A stretch of DNA of 64,000 bases from NCBI RefSeq assembly GCF_022539505.1, contig NC_061510.1, positions 101,076,292 to 101,140,291 on the forward strand, in the 5' to 3' direction. Below the pieces are notes generated by a model. The model saw only the letters and a list, made by a program, of their open reading frames with translations. It searched no databases and was not told the DNA's origin. Of this stretch, positions 1 to 12,227 are shown piece after piece. The first letter of the stretch is position 1. Every line of letters begins with the position of its first letter. A program made the translations under genes and the position numbers. Source of the stretch: Lolium rigidum. Taxonomy: Eukaryota; Streptophyta; Magnoliopsida; Poales; Poaceae.

Positions 1-220
1 CTTGTTATTAATAACATCCAATGTTCATGATTACGAAACTAATCATCTATTAATCAACAAGCTAGTTAAGAGGCATACTAGGGACTCTTTGTTGTTTACA
101 TATCACACATGTATCAATGTTTCGGTTAATACAATTATAGCATGGTATATAAACATTTATCATAAACATAAAGATATATAATAACCACTTTTATTATTGC
201 CTCTTGGGCATATCTCCAAC
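1..220 (-). repeat. 3' LTR of the Angela-like element (partial)
   Basis: This is the inner end of the downstream LTR in element orientation. It aligns base for base with 6975-7194. Its terminal T (minus strand) is altered: the purine-rich tract is followed by CGTTGG where TGTTGG is expected. The rest of the LTR lies left of the window. Confidence 0.9.
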
Positions 221-240
221 GAGTCTCCCACTTGCACTAG
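221..240 (-). other. Polypurine tract of the Angela-like element
   Basis: On the minus strand the bases AAGTGGGAGACT lie directly upstream of the 3' LTR. This is where plus-strand DNA synthesis is primed in LTR elements and matches the usual Angela position. Confidence 0.7.
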
Positions 241-255
241 AATCAATAATCTAGA

Positions 256-3200
256 TTACATTGTAAGGTACCTAACACCCATGGCATTCTGGTGTTGTTC
301 ATGCTTTGCCCTAGGGAGAGCTTTAGTCAACGGATCTGCTACATTCAGATCCGTGTGTACTTTGCAAATCTTTACTTCTCCATCTTCGATGTACTCGCGA
401 ATCGAATGATAACGCAGCTTGATATGCTTCAGCCTCTTGTGTGACCTTGGTTCTTGTGCATTGGCGATGGCACCCATGTTGTCACAGTAGATGACTAGTG
501 GGTCCAATGCACTAGGAACCACACCAAGCTCTACAATGAACCTCTTCATCCATACCGCTTCTGACGAAGCCTCTGAAGCCGCTATGTACTCCGATTCTGT
601 TGAAGACTTCGCCACCGTGCATCGCTTCGAGCTTGCCCGGCTTACCTGCAGCACCATTCAATATAAACACGTACCCGGACTTTGACTTAGAGTCATCGGG
701 ATCGGTGTTCCAACTTGCATCGGTGTAACCGGTTACAACGAGCTCTTGGTCACCTCCATAACAAAGAAACATATCCTTAGTTCTTTTCAAGTACTTCGGG
801 ATATTCATAACCGCTGTCCAAGTGTTCCATTCCCTGGATCACTTTGATATCTCGCTAGTTAAACTAACGAGCATGTGCTATATCCGGTCTAGTACATAGC
901 ATGGCATACATGATAGAGCCTGCTGCCGAGGCATAGGGGATCCGACTCATCCTTTCTCTTTCTTCTGCCGTAGCCGGTCCTTGAGTCTTACTCAAGACCT
1001 TGCCTGGTAACATAGGTAAGAATCCTTTCTTACTTTCGTCCATTCTAAACTTCTTTAGAATCTTGTCCAGATATGTACTTTGTGATAGCCCTATTAGACG
1101 TCTTGACCTATCTCTATAAATCTTGATGCCTAATATATACGATGCTTCACCAAGGTCTTTCATTGAAAAACTATTATTCAAATAACCTTTTACACTGCTT
1201 AATAGTTCTATATCATTCCCAATCAATAATATGTCATCTACATATAATATCGGGAATGCTACGAGCTCCCACTCACTTTCTTGTAAATACGAGGCCTCTC
1301 CATGACACTCGTATAAACCCGAAGTCTTTGATCACCTTATCAAAGCGTCGTTTCCAACTTCTCGATGCTTGCTTCGATCCATAAATTGAACGCTGAAGTT
1401 TGCATACTTTGTCAGCATTTTTAGGATCGACAAAACCTTTGGGTTGTACCATATAAAACTCTTCCTCAATGTCTCCATTAAGGAACGCCGTTTTGACATC
1501 CATCTGTCAAATCTCATAATCGAAAAATGCAGCTATTGCTAACAAAATCCTCACAGATTTTAGCTTCGCTACAGGTGAGAAAGTCTCATCGTAGTCAACA
1601 CCTTGAATTTGTCGGAAACCCTTTGCGACAAGTCGAGCTTTATAGACGAGTAATATTACCATCGAGCATCTGTTTTTCTCTTGAAGATCCATTTATTCTC
1701 GACAGCCTTGCGGCTATCGGGTAAGTCTACCAAAGTCCACACTTTGTTATCATACATGGATCCCATTTCGGATTTCATGGCTTCTTGCCATTTGTTGGAA
1801 TCTGGGCTCATCATCGCTTCTTCATACGTCGCAGGGTCTTCATCATTGTTGTCCACAATCATGACATTTAGACAAGGATCATACCAATCAGAAATGGCAC
1901 GTTCCCTTGTCGATCTGCGAGGTTTAGTAGCTATCTCATTCGAAGTTTCATGATCATTATCATTAGCTTCCTCTGTTGCCGGTGTAGGCGGCACAGGAAC
2001 AACTTCCGGTACTGTGCTACTCTGATCAACTAGTGAAGATTCATCAATCTCATCGAGTTCTACTTTTCTTCCAGTCACTTCTTTAGTGAGAAATTCTTTC
2101 TCAAGAAAGGTTCCGTTCTTAGCAACAAAGATTTTGCCTTCGGATCTGTGATAGAAAGTGTACCCTATAGTTTCCTTAGGGTATCCTATGAAGACACATT
2201 TCTCCGCTTTGGGTTCTAGCTTGTCCGGTTGTAACTTTTTTACATAGGCTTCGCAACCCCAAACTTTTAGGAACGATAGCTTAGGTTTCTTATTAAACCA
2301 TAATTCATACGGTGTCGTTTCAACGGATTTTGATGGTGCTCTATTTAAAGTGAATGCGGCTGTCTCTAATGCATAACTCCAAAATGATAACGGTAAATCA
2401 GTAAGAGACATCATAGAACGAACCATATCTAAGAGTGTTCGATTACGACGTTCGGACACACCGTTTCGTTGAGGTGTTCCCGGCGGTGTCAATTGTGAAA
2501 GTATTCCGCATTTCTTTAAATGCATGCCAAACTCATAACTCGGATATTCACCTCCGCGATCGGATCGTAGAAATTTAATCTTCTTGTTACGTTGATTTTC
2601 TACTTCACTTTGGAATTCCTTAAACTTCTCGAAAGTTTCGGATTTATGTTTCATGAAATAGATATACCCATATCTACTCAGATCATCTGTGAAGGTTAGA
2701 ACATAACGATAACCACCGCGCGATGCTACACTCATTGGTCCGCACACATCGATATGTATGATTTCCAACAAGTCAGTAGCTCGCTCCATAATACCAGAGA
2801 ATGGAGTCTTAGTCATTTTTCCCATTAGACATGCTTCGCATCTATCAAGTGACTCAAAGTCAAGCGATTCAAGTAATCCATCGGTATGGAGTTTCTTCAT
2901 GCGTTTCACTCCAATATGACCAAGACGACAGTGCCACATATAAGTAGAAATATCATTTAATTTAATTCGCTTAGCATCAATGTTATGTATATGTGTATCA
3001 CTACTATCGAGATCTAACAGAAATAAGCCATTCTTTTCAGGTGCTCAACCATAAAAGATATTATTCATAAAAATAGAACAACCATTATTCTCAGACTTGA
3101 ATGAATAACCGTCTTGCATTAAACAAGATTCAGATATAATGTTCATGCTCAACGCGGGTACAAAATAACAATTATTGAGGCTTAAAACTAATCCCGAAGG

Positions 3201-3512
3201 TAGATGTAGAGAAAGTGTCCCGACAGCGATCACATCGACTTTGGATCCATTTCCAACGCGCATCGTCACTTCATCCTTTAGTAGTCTTCGTTTATTCTTT
3301 AGTTCCTGTTTCGAGTTAGAAATATGAGCAACCGAACCAGTATCAAATACCCAGGTACTAGCACGAGAACCAGTAAGATAAACATCTATAACATGTATAT
3401 CAGATATACCTTCTTTCTTCTTCTTGACAAGGCCGCTCTTCGGATCCGCCAAATACTTGGAGCAATTACGCTTCCAGTGTCCCTTCTCCTTGCGAGTAAT
3501 AGCACTCAGCAT
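256..3512 (-). pseudogene. Angela-like pol: protease, integrase, RT, RNase H (broken)
   Basis: These are degraded pol frames on the minus strand. 3045-3512 holds the protease with WVFDTGS (catalytic Asp in DTG). 1656-2939 holds the integrase, with a GAG-pre-integrase start HCRLGHIG, core motifs DVCGP and SDRGGEY and the PQRNGVSERRN segment, running on to the start of RT. RT continues in fragments at 1507-1692, 1273-1503 and 864-1226. The YVDD active site is coded at 1233-1244. RNase H lies at 512-808 and 256-657 with the STESEYIAASEA segment. At least five frame changes or stops separate these blocks, so no full polyprotein can be made. The product would have copied the element's RNA and inserted the DNA. 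This is clearly pol of the Angela/BARE1 group. Confidence 0.93.
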
Positions 3513-4244
3513 CGGGCTTAGGGCCGGTCTTAGGTTTCACGGGAGGCGTGGCAGCTTTCTTGCCACTCTTCTTGAATTTTCCCTTAGACTTGCCCTGTTT
3601 CTTGAAACTGGTGGTCTTGTTGACCATCAACACTTGGTGCTCTTTCTTGATCTCAATCTCAGCAGATTTCAGCATGGCGAAGAGTTTAGGTAACTCTTTG
3701 TTCATGTTTTACATATTGTAGTTCATCACAAAGTTCTTGTAACTAGGTGGCAGTGATTGAAGGACACGATTAATCCCCAGTCTGTTAGGAATCACTATTC
3801 CCAGATCACTGAGTTTCTTCGCATGCCCGGTCATGGCGAGCATGTGCTCACTAATGGAGCTGCCTTCTTCCATCATGCAGCTGAAGAAGTGTTTCGATGC
3901 TTCATAGCATTCCACGGCCGCATGAGTTTCAAAGATAGCTTTCAGCTCATTGACCAACTCATGAGGATCGTGGTGCTCAAAACGTTTTTGAAGATCGGCT
4001 TCCGGACTGCATAGGATGGCACACTGAACTTGAGAGTACCGAGTTTTCCGAGTCTCGTAAACATTCTTTACTTCATCGGTTTCAGTTTCTGCAGGAGGGT
4101 CACCTACGGTGCATCAAGCACATATTGCGGATTTCCACCAGCGAGGAAGATCCTCACATGACGGAACCAGTCGGTAAAGTTGCTACCGTTGCTCTTAAGT
4201 TTTTCTTTCTCTAGGAACTGGTTAAAATTGATTGAGGACGCCAT
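3466..4244 (-). pseudogene. Angela-like gag (broken)
   Basis: Gag starts at the minus-strand ATG at 4244-4242 with MASSINF, the usual Angela/BARE1 gag start. A TAG at 4104-4106 stops it early, and more frame changes follow near 3960 and 3710. The CCHC zinc knuckle is split by a frameshift near 3505-3515. One frame reads CYYSQGEG, with Ser in place of the second Cys, and the next reads GHWKRNC. The particle protein is therefore not made intact. The stretch 4245-5419 upstream is the untranslated leader, where I see no gene. Confidence 0.88.
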
Positions 4245-5419
4245 ATCTACAACATATATTTGCAATAGTTTAGACTAATGTTTATGACAAATTGAGTTCA
4301 AATTTTAATTCAACATAAGTAAAAAATCTAGGTGAACTCCCACTCAAAACAATATCCCTCGCATTGTCTTAGTGATCGCACGAACCAAATCCACCACACT
4401 TAAGTCCGATCATCACGAGACAAGGTGTAATTTCAATGGCGAACACTCAAAGTGTTCATGATATCAATCATATGATTCATGCTCTACCTTTCGGTATCAC
4501 GTGTTCCGAGACCATGTCTGTACATGCTAGGCTCGTCAAGGCCACCTTAGTATCCGCATGTGCAAAGCCGGCTTGCACCCGTTGTATGCACTTGTTGATT
4601 CTATCACACCCGATCATCACGAGATGCTTCGAAACGACAAGTCTTGGCAACGGTGCTACTAAGGATGAACACTTTATTATCTTGATATTTTAGTGAGAGG
4701 GATCATCTTATAATGCTACCGTCGCGATCTAAGCAAAATAAGATGCATAAAAGGATTAACATCACATGCAGTTCATATGTGATATGATATGGCCCTTTTG
4801 TCTTTACGCCTTTGATCTTTATCTCCAAAGCACGGACATGATCTCCATCATCAACGGGCATGATCTCCATCATCGTCGGCGTAGCGTCAAGGTCAATGGC
4901 GCCGTCTTCATGATTGTTCTCCCATGTAGCAACTATTACAACTTCTTTGAAATACTACTCAACATGAAATTTAAAGACAACCATAAGGCTCCTGCCGGTT
5001 GCCACAATACAATAATGATCATCTCATACATATTCATCATCACATTATGGCCATATCACATCACCAAACCCTGCAAAAACAAGTTAGACGTCTCTAATTT
5101 GGTTTGCATATTTTACGTGGTTTAGGGTTTCGAGTAAGATCTAATCTACCTACGAACATGAACCACAACGGTGATATTAGTGTTGTCAATAGAAGACTAA
5201 ATTGAATCTTCACTATAGTAGGAGAGACAGACACCCGCAAAGCCACTTATGCAATACAAGTTGCATGTCGAGCGTGGAGCAAATCTCATGAACGCGGTCA
5301 TGTAAAGTTAGCCCGAGCCGCTTCATCCCACTATGCCACAAAGATGCAAAGTACTCAAACTAAAGACAACATAAGCATCAACGCCCACAAAACCATTGTG
5401 TTCTACTCGTGCAACCATC

Positions 5420-5431
5420 TATGCATACCAC
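5420..5431 (-). other. Degraded primer-binding site of the Angela-like element
   Basis: Next to the LTR end, the minus strand reads GTGGTATGCATAG. An initiator-tRNA-Met type site would be TGGTATCAGAGC. The first six bases fit and the rest has decayed, in line with an inactive copy. Confidence 0.6.
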
Positions 5432-7195
5432 TGTAGGGATTCGTTGCATAGAAAACAAAAATATTCCTACCGCGTGAACGCAATCCAAGCCAAGATGCAA
5501 TCTAGAAGACGGGAGCAACGAGGAGATGATCGAGACTCACCCTTGAAGATTTCCAAAGCCTACAAGATGAGGCTCTTGTTGCTGCGGTAGACGATCACTT
5601 GCCGCTTGCAAAAGCGCGTAGAAGATCTTGATCACGGTGCCACAATCGGGCAGCACCTCCGTACTCGGTCACACGTTCGGAGTTGATGAAGACGATGTCC
5701 TTCTCCCCGTTCCAGCGGGCAGCGGAAGTAGTAGCTCCTCCTTGAATCCGGCAGCACGACGGCGTGGTGGCGGTGGCGATGGAGAACTCCAGCGGAGCTT
5801 CGCTAAGCGTGCGGGAGATGTGGAGGAGAGAGGGGGCGGCTAGGGTTTGGGAGAGGGGTGGCCGACCACTATGGGGTGCGGCCTCCTTGAGGGCTTGTGG
5901 TGCTCGGCCCCCTCCCCTTGGCCCCTCATTATATAGGTGGAACCCCCAAGTGTTGGACTACAAGTCTTCGAATAAGACCCCAACCCAAAACCTTCACCTA
6001 CCCAAGGTGGGACTCCCACCCAAGTGGGATTCCCACCCTTCCATGAGGGGTGGTGGCCGGCCCCCTTGGTGGAGTCCACCTTGGACTCCCCCCTCTTAGG
6101 GTTGGCCGGCCATGGGGAGGTGGAGTCCCTCCGGGACTCCTCCTTCCTTAGTGATTTCTTCCGGACTTTTCTAGAACCTTCTAGAACCTTCCATAAATGC
6201 ACCGGATCATTTCCAAACTTGGAATATGACTTCATATATATGAATCTTATTCTCCGGACCATTCCGGAACTCCTCGTGATGTCCGGGATCCCATCCAAGA
6301 CTTCGAACAATTACTTCGAACTCCATTCCATATTCAAGTTCTACTATTACAACATCAAACCTTAAGTGTGTCACCCTACGGTTCGCGAACTATGTGGACA
6401 TGGGTGAGAACTCTCTTCGACCAATAACCAATAGCGGGATCTGGAGATCCATAATGGCTCCCACATATTCAACGATGACTTAGTGATCGAATGAACCATT
6501 CACATACGATACCAATTCCCTTTGTCACGCGATATTTTACTTGTCCGAGGTTTGATCATCGGTATCACTCTATACCTTGTTCAACCTCGTCTTCTGACAA
6601 GTACTGTTTACTCGTACCGTGGTATGTGGTCTCTTATGAACTTATTCATATGCTTGCAAGACATTTAGATGACATTCCACCGAGAGGGCCCAGAGTATAT
6701 CTATCTGTCATCGGGATGGACAAATCCCACTGTTGATCCATATGCCTCAACTCATACTTTCCGGATACTTAATCCCACCTTTATAACCACCCATTTACGC
6801 AGTGGCATTTGATGTAATCAAAGTACATTTCCAATATAAGTGATTTACATGATCTCATGGTCATAAGGACTAGGTAACTATGTATCGAAAGCTTATAGCA
6901 AATAACTTAATGACGTGATCTTATGCTACGCTTAATTGGGTGTGTCCATTACATCATTCATATAATGATATAACCTTGTTATTAATAACATCCAATGTTC
7001 ATGATTATGAAACTAATCATCTATTAATCAACAAGCTAGTTAAGATGCATACTAGGGACTCTTTGTTGTTTACATATCACACATGTATCAATGTTTCGGT
7101 TAATACAATTATAGCATGGTATATAAACATTTATCATAAACATAAAGATATATAATAACCACTTTTATTATTGCCTCTTGGGCATATCTCCAACA
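5432..7195 (-). repeat. 5' LTR of the Angela-like element (complete, 1764 bp)
   Basis: The LTR reads TG...CA on the plus strand, from TGTAGGG at 5432 to CCAACA at 7195. Its length (about 1.76 kb) suits the Angela group. Its outer 220 bp match 1-220. Confidence 0.9.
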
Positions 7196-7458
7196 ATCAA
7201 TACTTTGTATTGATATTATTATGTGATCAATTAAGTGTTGTGTTCTCTCAAAATAAAAGGTTCTCCTACCGTACCGCTACACACTCTCCGCCACAACTTT
7301 CGGTTTTAAAATATGTTCCCTAAAGCAATAACAAGTAAACATTGGTTTTTTTTGCAAAAATTTCAGGTGGTGTGTTCTACCAAATGTGCCACAAAATTGT
7401 AATGATATCAATCGGACGGTGTATTTTAGCAAACGCCAGAAAATAGCGGTGTCATGTA
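7196..7458. other. AT-rich spacer, nothing recognised
   Basis: This is unique-looking, AT-rich DNA between the Angela LTR and a MITE. I see no coding frame, repeat or promoter motif that I can support. Confidence 0.5.
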
Positions 7459-7694
7459 CTACCTCTGATTCAAGGAATAAGACGTCCTCGTTTTACGTGC
7501 TTTTCGTTTGACTAAGTATTACTTCAAATATATAACGAGTGTTTGTATAAAATTAACATCATTAGAAAGTGCTTTTCAATACGAATCCAATCATGCTAAT
7601 TACATATAATATAACCAAGATTTTGTTGCTCAATTTTTATGGTCAAAGTTCGTCTTGGAATACGTGTGCGCCTTATTCCTTGGGACGGAGGTAG
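7459..7694. mobile_element. Stowaway-like MITE (236 bp)
   Basis: The ends are imperfect inverted repeats. The right end reads TTGGGACGGAGGTAG and the left end CTACCTCTGATTCAAG. A TA flanks each side (7457-7458 and 7695-7696), as expected for Stowaway (Tc1/mariner) elements. The inner part is AT-rich and non-coding. It lies about 370 bp upstream of the enolase-like start codon. Confidence 0.85.
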
Positions 7695-7850
7695 TAGCAA
7701 ATTTTTCCAATTTACTTACATGTCAAGTTATAACTTCTTTTTTCTATTTTATTCAGAAAAAAATTCTAAATCTATTTTTAGAGGTATTTCGAAATTTACT
7801 TATAGAAAATTAAGATCTCAAGTTGAAAAGAAAATTAAAAGAGTTCACTC

Positions 7851-7872
7851 GGCCCAACTTGAAATTGGCCCA
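7851..7872 (+). promoter_or_regulatory. Paired GGCCCA (site II type) motifs upstream of the enolase-like gene
   Basis: Two GGCCCA hexamers (TGGGCC on the other strand) lie at 7851-7856 and 7867-7872, about 200 bp before the ATG. Such site II boxes bind TCP factors and are common in promoters of housekeeping genes. Use here is inferred from position only. I see no clear TATA box. Confidence 0.45.
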
Positions 7873-8066
7873 GGTCGGAAGTCTACTCATGCTTCAACCC
7901 ACAGCATTGGTCTTCCTCTGCCTGCTCAGGCCAATGTCTGGAGTTGTTTGACAAAAAAAAAAATCGGCAACTCGTCGCAATTCCTAGCACAGCCGACCAG
8001 AATCGTGGGTGGAAGGAGGCGGCGGAGAAGAAGAGCGTGGTGAGCGGAGCAGACTCAACGGCGGCC

Positions 8067-11000
8067 ATGTCGGTGCAGGAGTACCTCGAGAAGCACCTGC
8101 TCCCCCGCAAGATCGAGGAGGCCGTGAACGCGGCGGTCCGCGCCAAGGCTGCTGACCCGGTGCTCTTCATCTCGACCCACATGCGGCGGGCGGCGCCGGC
8201 CGTGATCACGCAGGTGCGCGCGAGGCAGATCCTGGACAGCCGCGGCACGCCCGCGGTGGAGGTCGACCTGCACACCAACAAGGCCGTGCACCGCGCGTCC
8301 GCGGCCGCGGCGAGCGCCCCCGAGGGCGCCGCGGTCGACGCCACGAGGGACGCCGAGAAGCGGAGGCTCCTCGCCAAGGCGGTCGCCGACGCGGTGCGGG
8401 TGATCAACGGAAAGGTGTCGGAGGCGCTCGTGGGGATGGATCCGCAGCAGCAGGCGCAGATCGACCAGGCCATCATGGACTTGGACAAGGCACACCACAA
8501 GGTACATCGCCCAAACCTCCCCTGATCCATTCCTCTTCTCATCCTCTGTTGGTAATCGGCTCGTACATTGCGAAGGTCCATTTGGCTAAGTATAGAATGA
8601 ATGACTGTGCATAGGTGTTTTCCCTTTACAAACAACTATACACTCTGCTAAACGGTGCCAATATTTGACACTGGCTTGCTCCATTTTATGAATCCCTGCT
8701 GGAAATAATGATGCATCATTTTCAATGGTTTGAATGAATACCAGTTTACCATGTAATGTGCCCTGCTGAGACAATAACTAATTTACTATGATAACTATGA
8801 TCTGCAGACTGAGGTTGGAGCGAATGCTATGCTGGCCGTGTCAATTGCAGCCTGCAAAGCTGGTGCTGCTGAGAAAGAGGTCTCACTTATCTTCCTTATC
8901 TGAGTGTGAGGAAAAATTGAGCTTGTCGCTGTAACACAAATTCTTATAATTGTTTGCCTATTTTCTGTGCAGGTTCCGCTGTACAAGCATATAGCAGATC
9001 TTGTTGGTAAAAGTGCTACAACGCTCCCCGTCCCTGCAATTACAGTCATCAATGGTGGAACCCATGCTGGAAATAGTCTTCCCATTCAGGTATTTCAACT
9101 TTACATGTAGAATTACCTTGTGTAGCAAAACTTGCTTTGCGGGCGCTAAAAAAGTACAACCCCCAAAACTTTGCAAAGTTAGAGATTGTTACTCCCATGG
9201 TTTTTCCTAGCAATTCATTTTTTTAATGAGCACATATTAAGATAGTCCATGTAGATCGACATGTCAATATACTGTATTTTTTTTGTGTCGTACCTTCAAG
9301 TAGAGTTTCTTATCTGTAGGAAATTATGATCCTTCCAGTTGGTGCAAAAAACTTCGAAGAGGCAATGCAGATGGGTTCAGAGACATATCATCATCTGAAG
9401 GTACCCTCTATTTCTAAGAATCTGGTTCACGGTATCTGTACGTAATAATACCATGCATACTTTCTTTGGTATATGCATGTTGTCCAGTCCCATATTTGGA
9501 CCAAGCTGCTACCTGACCATCCAACAGTGTAGGAAACATTCCGCGTGTATGAAACCTTACGTCCTATGCCAGCTTTCTAATGCTCTTTTCCGAGTTCCGG
9601 CACTAATTTATGCCAGTAGATTGCTCCCAAGGCAAAGCACTGGAAATCTTAAAACAGGGGCTGTCCAGCGGTTCCAAAGTTTTTTTTGTATATACAGTAC
9701 TAGGCAGATGAGTCTGCTTATTTTCATCAACGATATTCTTACGAATGATATGTTAGGATATTATATGGGAGAAGTATGGTGCAGACAGTTGCAACATCGG
9801 TGATGATGGTGGATTTGCTCCAAATATTTCCAGGCAAGTAAGGAATTGATTTAACCTTTTCCTTGTGTGCTTTCTCTCATATATTCCCCTAACGGCATCT
9901 ACGTATGGATTCAATATCCATGTTCAGTATAACTGAAGGCCTGGATCTTGTCATTGCGGCAATAGATAGAGCTGGATATAATGGAAGGATCAAATTAGCA
10001 ATTGATGTTTCTGCTACTGATTTTTGTGTGGGTAAGGATGAAACAATGAAATTTCTATCTTCTATTTATCCTTAGTAGCTAACACAATGATTTATATGCT
10101 CGTATGAATAACATCTTGTGCATCTACATGGCTATACTCAACAGAAATGTAAGCAGTAGCATGTATCACACAGATAATGCACATTGTTGATGTGTCAAAA
10201 GAAACTCGTGGCTCATGCTTACTGTGTCCTCGAACTTCTTTTTTGTTGCATGGTTTCTTGTTTTACAGCTGTCACTGCCACCTGAAACTTATCGTGCTAG
10301 CCAAGTTAAATCATACCATTTTGATCAGCACTGCCTCTTTTCCAGTCAGGACCGATCTATTGCATTGATATCCTTACTTGTTGTACTTGCATATAGAACT
10401 GCACAACCATGATACATGGAAACAGTGAGCTTGAATAGCAATAGATGTATATTGTAGGCTTCTATGTTAGTTAGCTAACTTCCCTGCTTGCTCATGCATC
10501 ACTTCGTAGGAAAAAAATATGACCTGGAGTTTAAGTCTGCAAAGAAATCAGGGCAGAATTTTAAAACTGGAGACGATATGATTGAGATGTATAGTCAGCT
10601 ATGTTCAGGTATTACTTGTTTTTTGATTGACATCTTTCGAGTGATAAATTTGCTGATTTCATGAACCTTATGTTTCCTCTCTTTTTCTACAACACTAGAA
10701 TACCCACTTGTCTCCATTGAACAGCCCTTTGACAAAGATGACTGGGAACACTCGAAAAAGTTTACCACCCTAGAGCTATGCCAGGTGCATATTGTTCTTT
10801 TGTACTTCTGTGCTCTATTTTTTTCAGGACTCAGGAGCTCATGCCATAATACATGTGCAGGTTGTAGGAGATGATTTGTTGATGTCAGATCCTGAGCGCA
10901 TTAAGCGAGCGGTGAATGAATATACCTGCGATGCTCTTACTCTCAAGGTAAATTATGAATCATTAATTTGTTTATTGATCTTTCTAAAATGATTAGTGTT

Positions 11001-11824
11001 GCTTTGAGCAAGTTATTTGAACAGTCAGAGACTAAGAATACCACATAGAAAAGACTCTGGAATTGTGCATTTTCAAAGCTGGAACTAGGCACACTTCATT
11101 ATGACTAATTACAATCACTTGTGCGATACCCAGTATGATTTCTTATCTGAATGCCACTCCTTCGGTTTGAATGCTTATTATTTTGCATGACGTAGTTGAG
11201 ACCTAAAGGCATTTACAGACATTACCATGATAATCAATCTGCAAGTCATAAGAATAGTAATCCATTTGTTAGTTGATTTCGCTGGAAGAGAATTTCGTAA
11301 TTGGACTTGTTGCAGACACCATAAGCCATAACGTTGCAAGAGCCACTTGTTGCCTCCTTGATTTTTCACTGCTCTCTTTATTTGTTCCTCTGCCCAGAGG
11401 GTTCCTATGTTTTTTATAGCTGACGTGTGTGCCCTTTAGGCAAATCAAGTGGGCACTGTCACCGAGGCCATAGAGGTTGTGAAGCAGGCAAAGGATGCTC
11501 ATTGGAGTGTGATGGTGTCACATAGGTCTGGGGACACTGATGATTCTTTCATCGCCGACCTGGCTGTTGGTGCAGCAGCTGGACAGATTAAAGCTGGTGC
11601 CCCCTGCCGTGGAGAGTGCCTCACAAAATACAATCAGGTTTATGCTGAATCCTTTATGTACTGTAGGTGCACACATGGACCACAGCATTGGTCTTGCTTC
11701 TTGCTTTGTCTTGAATGATATCTGACAGCTATGCACATCCTCTTTGCAGCTGCTAAGAATAGAGGAAGAACTTGGAACTGAAGCTGTGTATGCAGGGGAG
11801 AACTGGAGAACAGCTGCGACTTGA
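8067..11824 (+). CDS. ENO3: Enolase-3-like protein, 11 exons, 476 aa, altered active site
   Basis: Exons: 8067-8501, 8808-8879, 8973-9089, 9320-9400, 9757-9833, 9928-10031, 10510-10608, 10699-10784, 10861-10947, 11440-11637, 11750-11824. Together they make 1431 nt with no stop, close to the length of plant ENO3. The extended N-terminus ([12 protein letters not shown]) is typical of the ENO3 type. Enolase converts 2-phosphoglycerate to phosphoenolpyruvate in glycolysis. By yeast numbering these residues are kept: His159 (GGTHAGN), Glu168 (QEIMILP), Asp246, Glu295 (SIEQP), Asp320 (GDDLL), Lys345, His373 (SHRSG) and Lys396. Two are not: the mobile loop SGASTG with Mg-binding Ser39 is replaced by an Ala-rich stretch, and Glu211 is Asp (GDDGG). 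Activity is therefore doubtful. Intron 5 starts with GC. The ATG at 8067 has a good context (GCCATGT). Confidence 0.93.
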
Positions 11825-12227
11825 TTTGTGGCTTACTAGATTTCATCCGGTGTCAGGGATTCTGTAGAGTTGTGTTTATTTCTGGCTCGGCAAAGGCACG
11901 GAAAGAGGGTAGCTTAACGAACTGGAGAAACACCTTCATGTACCTTCCAGCCCCCCGTTGATGTGGTAGATGTAGTGGTTGAACTGCTGGGGCCTGGGAC
12001 TTGTGATAATCAACTATGGTTTTTTCTTTCTGTATGGTGTAGTGGTTCGTGGACATGATACATGAGTTTGAGAAGGGGTTTATAGCAGTAGAATTATTTT
12101 TCATCTTGTTTACAATATACCCAAGACAATTGTACACCAATCTTGAGTTTGAAATGTCTGAAATCGTCAATTTGCAAGTGTCTGTTCGTTCCTTGGTTTA
12201 AAAGATCCATCTTAATTTGGTACTACA
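11825..12227 (+). other. 3' untranslated and flanking DNA of the enolase-like gene
   Basis: This is AT-rich sequence after the TGA at 11822-11824. The transcript end is probably somewhere before 12200. I see no single clear poly(A) signal and no other gene. Confidence 0.5.

Larger units (their letters stand above)
1..7195 (-). mobile_element. Angela/BARE1-like Ty1-copia LTR retrotransposon (left end off window)
   Basis: This is a minus-strand Copia element. Positions 1-220 and 6975-7194 are the same LTR end, with two mismatches seen by eye (about 99% identical). On the minus strand the LTR begins with a TGTTGGAGATATGCC-type start, as known for the Angela/WIS/BARE1 group. The domain order on the minus strand is gag, protease, integrase, reverse transcriptase, RNase H, which is the Copia order. 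The coding region is broken by several stops and frameshifts although the LTRs are nearly identical. The left LTR is incomplete, so its target-site duplication cannot be checked. The right flank starts ATCAA at 7196. Confidence 0.93.

Noticed and set aside
7883..8635. A 250-aa open frame on the minus strand over enolase exon 1
   Set aside because: It is a shadow of a GC-rich exon. It has no family motif, and the plus-strand frame is clearly enolase with matching splice sites.
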